Below, piece by piece: positions 52,650 through 61,001 of a DNA stretch of 64,000 nt. The translations under genes and the position numbers were made by a program. The notes beneath the pieces are model-generated. The model did no database searches. It saw nothing but the letters and a program-made list of their open reading frames with translations, and was not told where the DNA came from. The stretch comes from Pseudomonas sp. MWU15-20650 (GTDB lineage: Bacteria; Pseudomonadota; Gammaproteobacteria; Pseudomonadales; Pseudomonadaceae), in the NCBI RefSeq assembly GCF_023242475.1, contig NZ_JALJFG010000028.1, positions 22,350 through 86,349 on the forward strand, written 5' to 3'. Each line of letters begins with the position of its first letter. Position 1 is the stretch's first letter.

Positions 52650-53552
52650 TCAAGGCAGCGCGGTAAACAACGCGCGCCTTGCCCCTTCGGTGATCGCCAC
52701 GATACCGGGGTGCTTGACCTTGCGTTCCACCGAAATCGCGTAGAACGACTCGGTGACCGCGTCGGTTTGGCCAATCAGCGCCACGCCGTACTGGCGCACC
52801 ACCTCATCGGCGATCACGCTGGGGGCGATAAAGATCCCACTGCCGGATTGGCCAAACGCCTGCATCAAGGCGCTGTCATCGAACTCACCAATGATCCTTG
52901 GCTGAATCTGCTGCTCGGCAAACCAGCGCTGCAAACGGCTGCGTATCACCGTCTCGGCCCCCGGAATCAACAACGGTGCCCCCTGCAAACACTGTGGGAA
53001 ATTGCCCGTGTGCTGGTCAGCCAATGCCTGGGTGGCGAAGAAGCTGATACCGCATTCCCCCAGCTTCTGGCTGTAGCCCTTGATATCCAGGTGTGTAGGC
53101 ATCGGGCTGTCGGAAATCACCAAGTCCAGGCGCTGAATGGCCAGGTCGGCCAATAAGCGTTCGAGTTTGTCTTCACGGCAGGTGATGCGCATCGGTTCGC
53201 TCAGTTCCATGGTCGGTGCGATCAGCCGGTAGACGATGGACTTGGGGACCACATCCGCCACCCCGACACGGAACAGGATCTGCTGTTCATTGGGTTGGGC
53301 GCGTAACAGCGCTTCCAATTCATTGCCGGTCTGGAACATCTGCTCGGCGTAGGGCAGGGCTTGGCGTCCGGCTTGCGTCAACTCCAGCTGGCGGCCTACA
53401 CGCTGAAACAGCGCAATGCCGAAGGTTTGCTCCAAGAGGCTGATCTGTCCGCTGATGGTCTGGGGCGTGAGGTTCAATTGCTCGCACGCACGCACAATGC
53501 TGCCGGTCTTGGCCACCACCCAGAAGTAATGCAGTTGTCGATAATTGAGCAT
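52650..53552 (-). CDS. nhaR: LysR-family regulator, NhaR-like
   Basis: A 300-residue LysR regulator whose start (M-L-N-Y-R-Q-L-H-Y-F-W-V-V-A-K-T-G-S) and T-P-Q-T-I-S-G-Q-I recognition helix match NhaR, an activator of sodium/proton homeostasis genes. The effector domain carries the NhaR-like I-S-D-S-P-M-P. No nhaA neighbours it, so targets are elsewhere. It is divergent from a small lipoprotein gene. Confidence 0.8.
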   Translation of the reverse strand: MLNYRQLHYFWVVAKTGSIVRACEQLNLTPQTISGQISLLEQTFGIALFQRVGRQLELTQAGRQALPYAEQMFQTGNELEALLRAQPNEQQILFRVGVADVVPKSIVYRLIAPTMELSEPMRITCREDKLERLLADLAIQRLDLVISDSPMPTHLDIKGYSQKLGECGISFFATQALADQHTGNFPQCLQGAPLLIPGAETVIRSRLQRWFAEQQIQPRIIGEFDDSALMQAFGQSGSGIFIAPSVIADEVVRQYGVALIGQTDAVTESFYAISVERKVKHPGIVAITEGARRALFTALP

Positions 53553-53686
53553 GGCGGCCTACACTTCGTAAAAAACGAAGTATACGCGAGGAAAATACGA
53601 ATTTTCCTGAACTGTCTGCCTGCATAGAATGCCTCGCTATCGAGGGGCCACTATTTGGACCCAAGGGTTCTAACGAGGACTACCAC

Positions 53687-53938
53687 ATGAAACTCAATTC
53701 CCTGGGCGTGGCATCGTTGCTTGCGCTTTCATTGGTGATGATCAGCGGTTGTGACCAGGTCGAGAAAAGCGCGCAACAAGTGCTGGACAGGGCGACCGAA
53801 TCGGCCAAGCAAACGATCGATGACACCCACAAGGCTGCCCAACAGGCGTTGAGTGACGCGACAAAAGGTCTGATCAGCCCGCAGAAGAAAGAGGATCAGC
53901 CTGCCAACGAAGCTGAATCGAACACCCAAGAAACCTAA
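53687..53938 (+). CDS. Small lipoprotein with amphipathic helix
   Basis: An 83-residue lipoprotein: signal peptide ending in the lipobox M-I-S-G-C (Cys22), then about 40 residues of Ala/Lys/Gln-rich helix (A-Q-Q-V-L-D-R-A-T-E-S-A-K-Q-T) and an acidic, disordered tail. It resembles entericidin- or Lpp-like small envelope lipoproteins only in build. It lies 28 bases before terC and may share its transcript. Confidence 0.68.
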   Translation: MKLNSLGVASLLALSLVMISGCDQVEKSAQQVLDRATESAKQTIDDTHKAAQQALSDATKGLISPQKKEDQPANEAESNTQET

Positions 53939-53966
53939 TTTTCCCGCTCAACGTCAGGACTGACCT

Positions 53967-54716
53967 ATGGATTATCTTTTACAACTGGCCGCCAGCCCCA
54001 CCGCCTGGGTCGCATTGGCCACCTTGATCGTCATGGAAATCGTGTTGGGCATCGATAACCTGATCTTTATCTCGATCCTCACCAATAAATTGCCGCAGAA
54101 GCACCGGGCCAAAGCGCGGCGCATCGGTATCAGCATGGCGTTGGTGTTGCGCCTGGGCCTGTTGAGCACGATCGCGTTTATCGTGCAGTTGACGGCGCCG
54201 GTGTTCGAAATCTTCGGCCAGGCGTTTTCATGGAAAGACATGATCCTGATCGCCGGTGGCCTGTTCCTGGTGTGGAAGGCAACTACCGAGATCCATCACA
54301 GCATGGACCCGGAGCCCGAAGAGAAAGAAACCGTCAGCAATACCATGGCTATCGGTTTTGCCGCAGCCATTGGCCAGATCCTGATGCTCGACCTGGTGTT
54401 CTCCATCGACAGCATCATCACCGCCGTGGGCATGACCGAGCACTTGCCGATCATGATCATCGCCGTGGTGGTCTCGGTCATCGTGATGCTGGTCGCGGCC
54501 GAACCCTTGGCCAAGTTCATCAACGACAACCCAACCGTGGTGATGCTCGCCCTGGGCTTCTTGATCATGATCGGCATGACGCTGATCGCCGAAGGCTTCG
54601 GCGCCCACGTGCCAAAAGGCTACGTGTATGCGGCCATGGCGTTCTCGGCGGTGATCGAATGCTTGAACATCGCCCGGCGTAACCGGCACAAGCGTTTGCT
54701 GGCTGCCCGGCAGTAA
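53967..54716 (+). CDS. TerC family membrane protein
   Basis: A 249-residue inner-membrane protein with seven or eight helices of the TerC/Alx family. E-I-V-L-G-I-D-N-L-I-F and D-L-V-F-S-I-D-S-I-I-T-A-V-G are the paired acidic signatures thought to handle metal ions; several relatives export manganese. Tellurite resistance is not implied, as the other ter genes are absent. Its terminator is the one split by the 54751-55050 element. Confidence 0.85.
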   Translation: MDYLLQLAASPTAWVALATLIVMEIVLGIDNLIFISILTNKLPQKHRAKARRIGISMALVLRLGLLSTIAFIVQLTAPVFEIFGQAFSWKDMILIAGGLFLVWKATTEIHHSMDPEPEEKETVSNTMAIGFAAAIGQILMLDLVFSIDSIITAVGMTEHLPIMIIAVVVSVIVMLVAAEPLAKFINDNPTVVMLALGFLIMIGMTLIAEGFGAHVPKGYVYAAMAFSAVIECLNIARRNRHKRLLAARQ

Positions 54717-54788
54717 CGGCTGAACCAAAAGGCCGGCTGCGCTCATCAGAGCATAGGTATCTCCACAACTTCGGAGCGACGCTGAATC

Positions 54789-54820
54789 TGTGGCGAGGGA
54801 GGCTTGCTCCCGTGGCGGCC
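54789..54820 (+). repeat. REP palindrome inside the element (1 of 3)
   Basis: TGTGGCGAGGGAGGCTTGCT followed by CCCGTGGCGGCC: P. fluorescens-type REP core with the usual GCGGCC tail. Confidence 0.75.
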
Positions 54821-54861
54821 TGACTGCCAGCGACTCTCTAAATGATACAACGCGATCCAAA

Positions 54862-54892
54862 TGTGGGAGCGGGCTTGCTCGCGAAGGCGGCC
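54862..54892 (+). repeat. REP palindrome inside the element (2 of 3)
   Basis: TGTGGGAGCGGGCTTGCTCG followed by CGAAGGCGGCC: a second P. fluorescens-type REP in the same orientation as the first. Confidence 0.78.
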
Positions 54893-54960
54893 TGACAGCC
54901 GACTGGGATGTGGGATCAGATCGCATACATATCCGTTATTTAGGTAACGGCCACTTAGGG

Positions 54961-54998
54961 CTCCGCCCCAACGCGGGACAAGCCCGCTCGCCACAACA
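54961..54998 (-). repeat. REP palindrome inside the element (3 of 3, inverted)
   Basis: On the minus strand TTGTGGCGAGCGGGCTTGTC followed by CCGCGTTGGGGCGGAG: a third REP, opposite in orientation to the other two, as in REP doublets. Confidence 0.72.
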
Positions 54999-55117
54999 GC
55001 CGATTTGTCACAGATTCTGCGTTCGACGGTAATTGTGTAGATACCTATGCTCATCAGAGCTCAGCCGGCCTTTTGCTGTCTGCTAGAATCGGCCCACTTG
55101 ATAGTTTGAGGTCCACC

Positions 55118-56152
55118 ATGAACGAGCCGATTCGCCTTACCCAGTACAGCCACGGTGCGGGTTGCGGCTGCAAGATTTCGCCCCAGGTGCTGGAAGTGAT
55201 CCTGGCCGGCAGCGGCGCGCAGAACCTCGATCCCAACCTGTGGGTGGGCAACGCCTCGCGCGATGATGCGGCGGTGTATGCCATCGACGACGAGCGCGGC
55301 GTGGTCTCCACCACCGACTTTTTCATGCCGATTGTCGATGATCCCTTCGATTTCGGCCGCATCGCCGCCACCAATGCCATCAGCGATATCTACGCCATGG
55401 GCGGCGACCCATTGATGGCCATCGCCATTCTCGGCTGGCCGGTGAATGTGCTGGCACCGGAGATTGCCCGGGAAGTGATCCGTGGCGGCCGTGCAGTGTG
55501 CGACGCCGCCGGCATCCCGCTGGCCGGTGGCCACTCCATCGACGCCCCGGAGCCGATCTTCGGCCTCGCCGTGACCGGCATCGTGCAAAAACGCCATATG
55601 AAGCGTAACGACACCGCGACGGCCGGCTGCCGCCTTTACCTGACCAAACCCCTGGGTATCGGCATCCTGACCACCGCCGAAAAGAAGGGCAAATTGCGCG
55701 AAGCGGATATTGGCCTGGCCCGTGACTGGATGTGCACCCTCAACAAACCCGGCAGCCGCTTCGGCAAATTGGCAGGCGTGACGGCCATGACCGACGTCAC
55801 CGGTTTCGGCCTGCTCGGTCACCTGGTGGAAATGGCCGACGGCAGTGGCCTGACGGCACGCATCGAATATGAAAAAGTCCCACGCCTGCCGGGGGTTGAG
55901 TATTACTTGGACCAAGGCTGTGTGCCCGGGGGCACCTTGCGCAACTTCGACAGCTACGCCAGTAAGCTCGGGCGCGTGCAGGAGCTGCACAAGCGCGTAC
56001 TTTGCGACCCGCAGACCAGCGGTGGCCTGCTGATAGCCGTCACCCCGGAAGGCGACGCCGAGTTCCACACGGTAGCCGCCGAGCTGGGCCTGGCCCTTGA
56101 GCCCATCGGCGAACTGGTTGAGCGACAGACCAACGCGGTAGAGGTGTTTTGA
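55118..56152 (+). CDS. selD: Selenide, water dikinase
   Basis: A 344-residue enzyme making selenophosphate from selenide and ATP. The catalytic pair is C16 and K19 in H-G-A-G-C-G-C-K (Cys, not selenocysteine). T-T-D-F-F-M-P, G-G-D-P-L-M-A and C-D-P-Q-T-S-G-G-L are AIRS/PurM-fold signatures. The ATG at 55118 gives the standard N-terminus. Its stop overlaps the mnmH start (TGATG), so selenophosphate supply and use are co-expressed. Confidence 0.95.
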   Translation: MNEPIRLTQYSHGAGCGCKISPQVLEVILAGSGAQNLDPNLWVGNASRDDAAVYAIDDERGVVSTTDFFMPIVDDPFDFGRIAATNAISDIYAMGGDPLMAIAILGWPVNVLAPEIAREVIRGGRAVCDAAGIPLAGGHSIDAPEPIFGLAVTGIVQKRHMKRNDTATAGCRLYLTKPLGIGILTTAEKKGKLREADIGLARDWMCTLNKPGSRFGKLAGVTAMTDVTGFGLLGHLVEMADGSGLTARIEYEKVPRLPGVEYYLDQGCVPGGTLRNFDSYASKLGRVQELHKRVLCDPQTSGGLLIAVTPEGDAEFHTVAAELGLALEPIGELVERQTNAVEVF

Positions 56153-57258
56153 TGGCAACTGACATCACCGATTACCGCGACATCTTCCTCCACGACCGCC
56201 CGATGATGGATACCCGCGCGCCGGTCGAATTCATCAAGGGGGCGTTTCCCGGGGTGGTCAACCTGCCGCTGATGACCGACGACGAACGCCAGCGCGTCGG
56301 CACCTGTTACAAGCAGCAAGGCCAGCAAGCGGCGATCGTGTTGGGGCATGAGTTGGTGTCCGGGGCGATCAAGGCCGAACGCATCGAGCGGTGGGCGCAG
56401 TTTGCCCAGGCCAACCCCGACGGTTACTTGTACTGCTTTCGCGGCGGGCTGCGTTCGCAGATCGTGCAGCAATGGTTGAAAACCGATGCGGGGATCGAAT
56501 ATCCCCGGGTTGGCGGTGGTTACAAGGCCATGCGCAGCTTCCTGCTGGATACGCTGGAGCAGGCGACGGCCCAGTGTGATTTTGTGTTGCTGGGTGGCAT
56601 GACGGGCACCGGCAAGACCGAAGTGCTCGGCCAACTGCACAACGCTCTGGACCTGGAAGGCCACGCCAACCACCGCGGCTCCAGTTTCGGCAAGCGTGCT
56701 ACGGCACAGCCGTCGACTATCGACTTCGAGAACCGCCTGGCGGTAGACCTGTTGAAAAAGCGCGCAGGCGGTATCGAGCAGTTTGTGGTCGAGGACGAGA
56801 GCCGCATGATCGGTAGTTGCGCGCTGCCCCTGCCGTTACACAAGGGGATGCAGACGTTTCCGATGGTGTGGCTGGAAGACAGCGTCGAAGGCCGTGTCGA
56901 GCGGATCCTGCGCGACTATGTGGTCGACCTGTGCGCGGAGTTTATGGGTGTATTTGGTGAAAGCGGCCACGCGCTGTTCGCCGAGCGCCTGACCCAGAGC
57001 CTGGCCAATATCCACAAGCGCCTGGGCGGCGAGCGCTTCCAGCGCTTGCAAGCGGTGTTGCAGGACGCGCTGGCGGAACAGGCCCGCAGTGGTGCAGTGG
57101 ATTTGCACCGGGTCTGGATCGAAGGGTTGCTGCGCGAGTATTACGACCCGATGTACGCGTTCCAGCGCGAGAACAAAGGCGCGCGCATCGAGTTCGCCGG
57201 GGAGCAAGGGGCGGTGGTGGCGTATTTGCGCGAGAGAGCGCTCAACGCCACCCGCTGA
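56152..57258 (+). CDS. mnmH: tRNA 2-selenouridine synthase
   Basis: A 368-residue enzyme (SelU/YbbB) replacing sulfur by selenium in 2-thiouridine of certain tRNAs. An N-terminal rhodanese domain carries the active Cys in G-T-C-Y-K-Q-Q-G, and a P-loop domain follows (G-G-M-T-G-T-G-K-T-E). Length fits E. coli SelU (364). It overlaps selD by one base and directly abuts the convergent permease gene with no spacer. Confidence 0.93.
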   Translation: MATDITDYRDIFLHDRPMMDTRAPVEFIKGAFPGVVNLPLMTDDERQRVGTCYKQQGQQAAIVLGHELVSGAIKAERIERWAQFAQANPDGYLYCFRGGLRSQIVQQWLKTDAGIEYPRVGGGYKAMRSFLLDTLEQATAQCDFVLLGGMTGTGKTEVLGQLHNALDLEGHANHRGSSFGKRATAQPSTIDFENRLAVDLLKKRAGGIEQFVVEDESRMIGSCALPLPLHKGMQTFPMVWLEDSVEGRVERILRDYVVDLCAEFMGVFGESGHALFAERLTQSLANIHKRLGGERFQRLQAVLQDALAEQARSGAVDLHRVWIEGLLREYYDPMYAFQRENKGARIEFAGEQGAVVAYLRERALNATR

Positions 57259-58314
57259 TCAGAGAATGGCGGCACCGATCAAACCGCAAACCACGCCCAT
57301 CAACATGGTCAAGCCGGCCACCGTCACCAGTACCCGCGCATCGAAATCCTTGCGCAGCATCAACAGTGACGGCAGGCTCACGCTGGGCAGGGTCATCAAC
57401 AAGGCCACTGCCGGGCCGGTGCCCATGCCCAGTGTCATCATGGTTTGTACGATTGGAATTTCTGCCGCCGTAGGAATAACGAACAGCGTGCCAACGATCG
57501 CCAGCGGCACCAGCCACACCAGGCTGTTGGCCATCGCACCGTCCACGTGAGGGAACAGCCAGACTCGCGCTGCGCCCAGGATCAGCACTGCCAGGATATA
57601 CACCGGAATCGTGCTCCAGAACAGCTGCCACAGGGTGCGCAACCAGCGCCCCAGAAAGGGCTGCGACTCGACCGTGCTGACTTCGGCGACCGCCTCCAGC
57701 GCGGCTTCCGGTACCTGGTCCGGGCGCGCAATACGCTGCGCCACCAGGGACACGCCTACCACCAGTACAATCCCTGCGACCAGTCGCAGTGCGGTAAAGC
57801 CCCAGCCCAGCACAAACCCCATGAACACCAGGGTGGCCGGGTTCAACACCGGGTTGGCAATCCAGAACGCCAGCGCGGCGCCTACCGACACCTGCTGACG
57901 CCGCATCCCGGCCGCGACCGGTGCCGCGCAGCAACTGCACATCATCCCCGGCAACGCGAACAGCCCGCCACGCAGGGTCGAGCCCAGCCCGGCACGGCCA
58001 AACAGGCGTAGCAACCAGTCGCGGGGGATCAACACTTGCAACAACGAGCCGAGAATCACGGCCAATACGGCGGCTTTCCAGATCGCCAGGAAATACACCT
58101 GGGCATACGCCAGCGCCGCCGCGAGGGGCGAGCTTTGCTGGTCATTGAGAATCGAGGCGCCGATGCTGTGATTGTCGGCCGCTACAAACGCCTTGAGGTA
58201 GTAAGGCGACCATTTCACGTAGTAAAGGCCGATGCAGGCCACGAGCAGGAAGAGTGCCGGTTTGCACCAGAACGACCAGCCGCGTTTGGGCTGGGTGGAG
58301 GCAAGGTTGGACAT
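57259..58314 (-). CDS. UPF0718-type permease (YraQ/ArsP_1-like)
   Basis: A 351-residue inner-membrane protein with eight or so helices. L-P-G-M-M-C-S-C-C-A-A-P-V-A-A-G and N-P-V-L-N-P-A-T-L-V are the conserved Cys-containing motifs of the PF03773 permease family, which includes methylarsenite exporter ArsP. No ars genes are near, so the substrate is open. ATG 58314 is preferred to TTG 58338. Confidence 0.8.
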   Translation of the reverse strand: MSNLASTQPKRGWSFWCKPALFLLVACIGLYYVKWSPYYLKAFVAADNHSIGASILNDQQSSPLAAALAYAQVYFLAIWKAAVLAVILGSLLQVLIPRDWLLRLFGRAGLGSTLRGGLFALPGMMCSCCAAPVAAGMRRQQVSVGAALAFWIANPVLNPATLVFMGFVLGWGFTALRLVAGIVLVVGVSLVAQRIARPDQVPEAALEAVAEVSTVESQPFLGRWLRTLWQLFWSTIPVYILAVLILGAARVWLFPHVDGAMANSLVWLVPLAIVGTLFVIPTAAEIPIVQTMMTLGMGTGPAVALLMTLPSVSLPSLLMLRKDFDARVLVTVAGLTMLMGVVCGLIGAAIL

Positions 58315-58372
58315 GGTGGTGATCCGCAGGTGAGTCAATAGCCGGGCATCATACGCCCCTGTCGTTCAACCT

Positions 58373-59074
58373 TCAGGTATCAGTGCTGACCTGGGTCGCA
58401 CTCGGGCAGGTCTGCTCGCCATTATTCAAGCCTTGCTTATAGTTGCGACTGAGCAGCGATGCCTTGCCGTTGTGCCAGGTCAGCGTCAGGACATACAGCG
58501 TGTCGTAGTCATTACCCGACCAATCGCTGGTAATGGTGTGTTTTTCACCCGTGGCTTCACTGGCGACCTTGTTGATCAGTTCCGGCAAGTAGCCGTGGGA
58601 CCAGGCGGTGTAGATGATCGAGTTGTGATACTTGTCTTCTACCAATTCGTCGGCGAGGTCACTGGTGTCGTTGGCTGAAAACTGGATGTTCACCGGCAGG
58701 CCCAGTTTGATCGCGCTGGGGCTGATGGTCATCAGCGGCCGAATGTAGCTGTAGGAGTTGTCGTGCTCACCTTCCTCGACATTGCGGGTCGGGTTGGGGG
58801 CGAACACATAGTTGGCTTTGCCGAACTTTTCCGGCAGCACCGTGGCCAGGTTCATCGCGCGGTTCAGGCCCTGGCAGTTGAGCTGGCCCAAGCCACCGGC
58901 GGGTTTCTCGCCGTGGCGCAAGAAGACCAGGGTTTGTACGCCATCCACCGGCCCGGCACTGCTGAGTGGGGATTCGAGGGCCAGACCGATTGCGCCACCC
59001 AGGAGCAGCAGGGAGGGCAGGATATAGGCATAACGTTTGAGTCGTTGCGCAAGGCACAGAGGCTTGATTGTCAT
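58373..59074 (-). CDS. Membrane-anchored histidine phosphatase family protein
   Basis: A 233-residue protein with an N-terminal helix (about 16-33) acting as signal or anchor. The catalytic motif is L-V-F-L-R-H-G-E-K, and the later A-W-S-H-G-Y supplies the second His. Probably a periplasmic phosphatase; substrate unknown. It is intact, unlike the remnant of a different histidine phosphatase gene at 5519-5724. A 253-base gap separates it from the divergent GST gene; nothing notable is seen there. Confidence 0.75.
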   Translation of the reverse strand: MTIKPLCLAQRLKRYAYILPSLLLLGGAIGLALESPLSSAGPVDGVQTLVFLRHGEKPAGGLGQLNCQGLNRAMNLATVLPEKFGKANYVFAPNPTRNVEEGEHDNSYSYIRPLMTISPSAIKLGLPVNIQFSANDTSDLADELVEDKYHNSIIYTAWSHGYLPELINKVASEATGEKHTITSDWSGNDYDTLYVLTLTWHNGKASLLSRNYKQGLNNGEQTCPSATQVSTDT

Positions 59075-59327
59075 TATAAGTTCGAGTCTTAGTGCTTCGG
59101 ATTAAGGCGGACGCGCCCGGCCCCAGAGGCGCCTGTGGCGTCCTGCGGTTTTTTCTGTGTCGTTGTAAAGAGGTGTTTCCTTTCACCGTGGCGGCGCACG
59201 TAAGAGTGCACATCGGCGCTTTGGTTCGCCCGCGCGGCAGACTAGCGTGCCTATGTTGCGTAATGATGACTCATGCATGACGGCGGGCAGATGACTATTA
59301 TGGGGACTTTCCGTCCAGGGGTTCTCT

Positions 59328-60026
59328 ATGAACGCACTTGCCGCTTTCCCGATCAACAGCAAATGGCCTGCCCAACACCCGGAACGTCTGCAACTGTATT
59401 CGCTGCCAACGCCCAATGGGGTCAAAGTGTCGATCATGCTCGAAGAGCTGGGCCTGCCCTATGAGGCACACAAGGTCAGCTTCGAGACCCAGGACCAGTT
59501 GTCCCCTGAGTTCATGTCCCTGAACCCCAACAACAAGATCCCCGCGATCATCGACCCCAACGGCCCGAGCGGGCAGCCGCTGGCATTGTTCGAGTCCGGC
59601 GCGATCCTGATTTACCTGGCGGAAAAAACCAGTCAGCTATTGTCCGAAGACCCGGCCACCCGCTATGAAACCTTTCAATGGCTGATGTTCCAGATGGCCG
59701 GTATCGGCCCGATGTTCGGTCAGGTAGGGTTCTTCAACAAGTTCGCCGGCAAGGCGTATGAAGACAAGCGTCCGCGTGACCGCTACGTCGCTGAATCCCG
59801 ACGCTTGCTGCAGGTGCTGGAAAAACGCCTGCTGGGTCGCACCTGGATCATGGGCGACGAGTACAGCATCGCCGATATCGCCACCTTCCCTTGGGTTCGT
59901 AACCTGATCGGTTTCTACGAGTCCGGCGACCTGGTGGGGATCGCCGATTTCCCTAATGTGCTACGCGCGCTGGACGGCTTTGTTGCTCGCCCGGCGGTGA
60001 TCCGTGGCTTGAATATTCCGAGCTGA
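59328..60026 (+). CDS. Glutathione S-transferase family protein (YfcG/YghU-like)
   Basis: A 232-residue nu-class-like GST: thioredoxin-fold N-terminus (about 18-100) with Y-S-L-P-T-P-N-G-V-K-V-S and N-P-N-N-K-I-P-A-I, and helical C-terminus with G-D-E-Y-S-I-A-D-I-A-T-F-P-W. YfcG/YghU relatives act as disulfide reductases using glutathione. It lies three bases before the PhzF-like gene, so the two form an operon. Confidence 0.85.
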   Translation: MNALAAFPINSKWPAQHPERLQLYSLPTPNGVKVSIMLEELGLPYEAHKVSFETQDQLSPEFMSLNPNNKIPAIIDPNGPSGQPLALFESGAILIYLAEKTSQLLSEDPATRYETFQWLMFQMAGIGPMFGQVGFFNKFAGKAYEDKRPRDRYVAESRRLLQVLEKRLLGRTWIMGDEYSIADIATFPWVRNLIGFYESGDLVGIADFPNVLRALDGFVARPAVIRGLNIPS

Positions 60027-60029
60027 AGC

Positions 60030-60872
60030 ATGCCGACTTTCGATTTCAAACAACTGGATGTGTTCAGCAGCGTGTCGCTCAAAGGCAACCCGCTGGCCGT
60101 GGTACTGGGCGCCGATAGCCTCACGGACCAGCAGATGGCTGACTTCGCCCGTTGGACCAACCTCAGTGAAACCACGTTTTTACTCAAGCCCCGCGATCCG
60201 CGGGCCGACTACCGAGTAAGAATCTTCACCACCTTGAAGGAACTGCCGTTCGCCGGGCATCCGACGTTGGGCAGTTGCCACGCGTGGCTCAAAGCCGGTG
60301 GCGTCCCGCGAGGGGAGGAGATCATTCAGGAGTGCGAAATCGGGTTGGTGCGTATCCGCCGCCAAGCCGATGAGCTGGCGTTTATCGCGCCGCCGTTGCT
60401 GCGTGCCGGGCCGCTGGAGGCACCTTTGCTGGAGCGTGTGCGCCTGGCATTGGGCCTGGAGCCCGAGGCTATTGTCCGCAGCCAGTGGGTGGATAACGGT
60501 GCGGATTGGCTGGCGGTGATGCTGGCTGATCGCCAAGCAGTGCTGGACCTGCAGCCCGATTACGCACAACTGCTCGGGTTGGCGGTCGGCGTGATTGCCC
60601 CCTGTGATCCCGTGCGCGACGGGGTCGATGCGCAGTTTGAAGTGCGTGCCTTCATCGCCGGCGACGGCTCCCCCGAAGACCCGGCCACCGGCAGCTTGAA
60701 TGCCGGCGTGGCCCAATGGCTGCTCGGCGAGGGCCTGGCGCCGGATCGCTATGTGGTCAGCCAAGGCACGGCGATGGGCCGGGCGGGACGTATTCGCATC
60801 GAGCGCCTGGGTGATGAGATCTGGGTCGGGGGTGCCGTTGCAGTGTGCATCGAAGGCCGTCTACAGCTGTAG
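60030..60872 (+). CDS. PhzF family isomerase
   Basis: A 280-residue PhzF-like protein with two DapF-fold halves. The catalytic Glu is E47 in N-L-S-E-T-T-F; L-P-F-A-G-H-P-T-L-G and D-P-A-T-G-S-L-N are the other signatures. No phenazine genes are near, so this is a general PhzF-like isomerase of unknown substrate. It follows the GST gene by three bases. Confidence 0.85.
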   Translation: MPTFDFKQLDVFSSVSLKGNPLAVVLGADSLTDQQMADFARWTNLSETTFLLKPRDPRADYRVRIFTTLKELPFAGHPTLGSCHAWLKAGGVPRGEEIIQECEIGLVRIRRQADELAFIAPPLLRAGPLEAPLLERVRLALGLEPEAIVRSQWVDNGADWLAVMLADRQAVLDLQPDYAQLLGLAVGVIAPCDPVRDGVDAQFEVRAFIAGDGSPEDPATGSLNAGVAQWLLGEGLAPDRYVVSQGTAMGRAGRIRIERLGDEIWVGGAVAVCIEGRLQL

Positions 60873-61001
60873 ATCAATGAATTGTTACGAGCCTCGCAAT
60901 ACACTATTGGCCCCTGGGTATTTGTACTGCCAGGGTTTGGGGGCATAAGCTTTCGCCCCAACGTTTTTGCCATAGCGATTTAGCCTCCAGTCAGGAAAGC
61001 C

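Larger units (their letters stand above)
54751..55050. mobile_element. 300-bp non-autonomous inverted-repeat element (MITE-like) carrying REPs
   Basis: The ends GCATAGGTATCTCCACAA (54751-54768) and TTGTGTAGATACCTATGC (55033-55050) are inverted repeats with one mismatch; weaker pairing extends to 42 bases per end. TCATCAGA flanks both sides (54743-54750 and 55051-55058), an apparent 8-bp target duplication; because the site GCTCATCAGAGC is itself symmetric, exact borders are ambiguous. No coding frame for a transposase is present. Three REP palindromes lie inside. Confidence 0.75.
54727..55074. terminator. terC/selD intergenic terminator split by an insertion
   Basis: AAAAGGCCGGCTG (54727-54739) and CAGCCGGCCTTTT (55062-55074) are perfect complements. 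Removing 54751-55050 plus one duplicated copy would place them around a 12-14 base loop containing GCTCATCAGAGC, giving a strong intrinsic terminator with A- and T-runs. The two arms are now about 320 bases apart. Confidence 0.75.

Noticed and set aside
60936..60961. TTGGGG...CCCCAA inverted repeat before hemB as a metal-regulator operator
   Set aside because: It does not match Zur or Fur consensus, and short G/C palindromes are common here.
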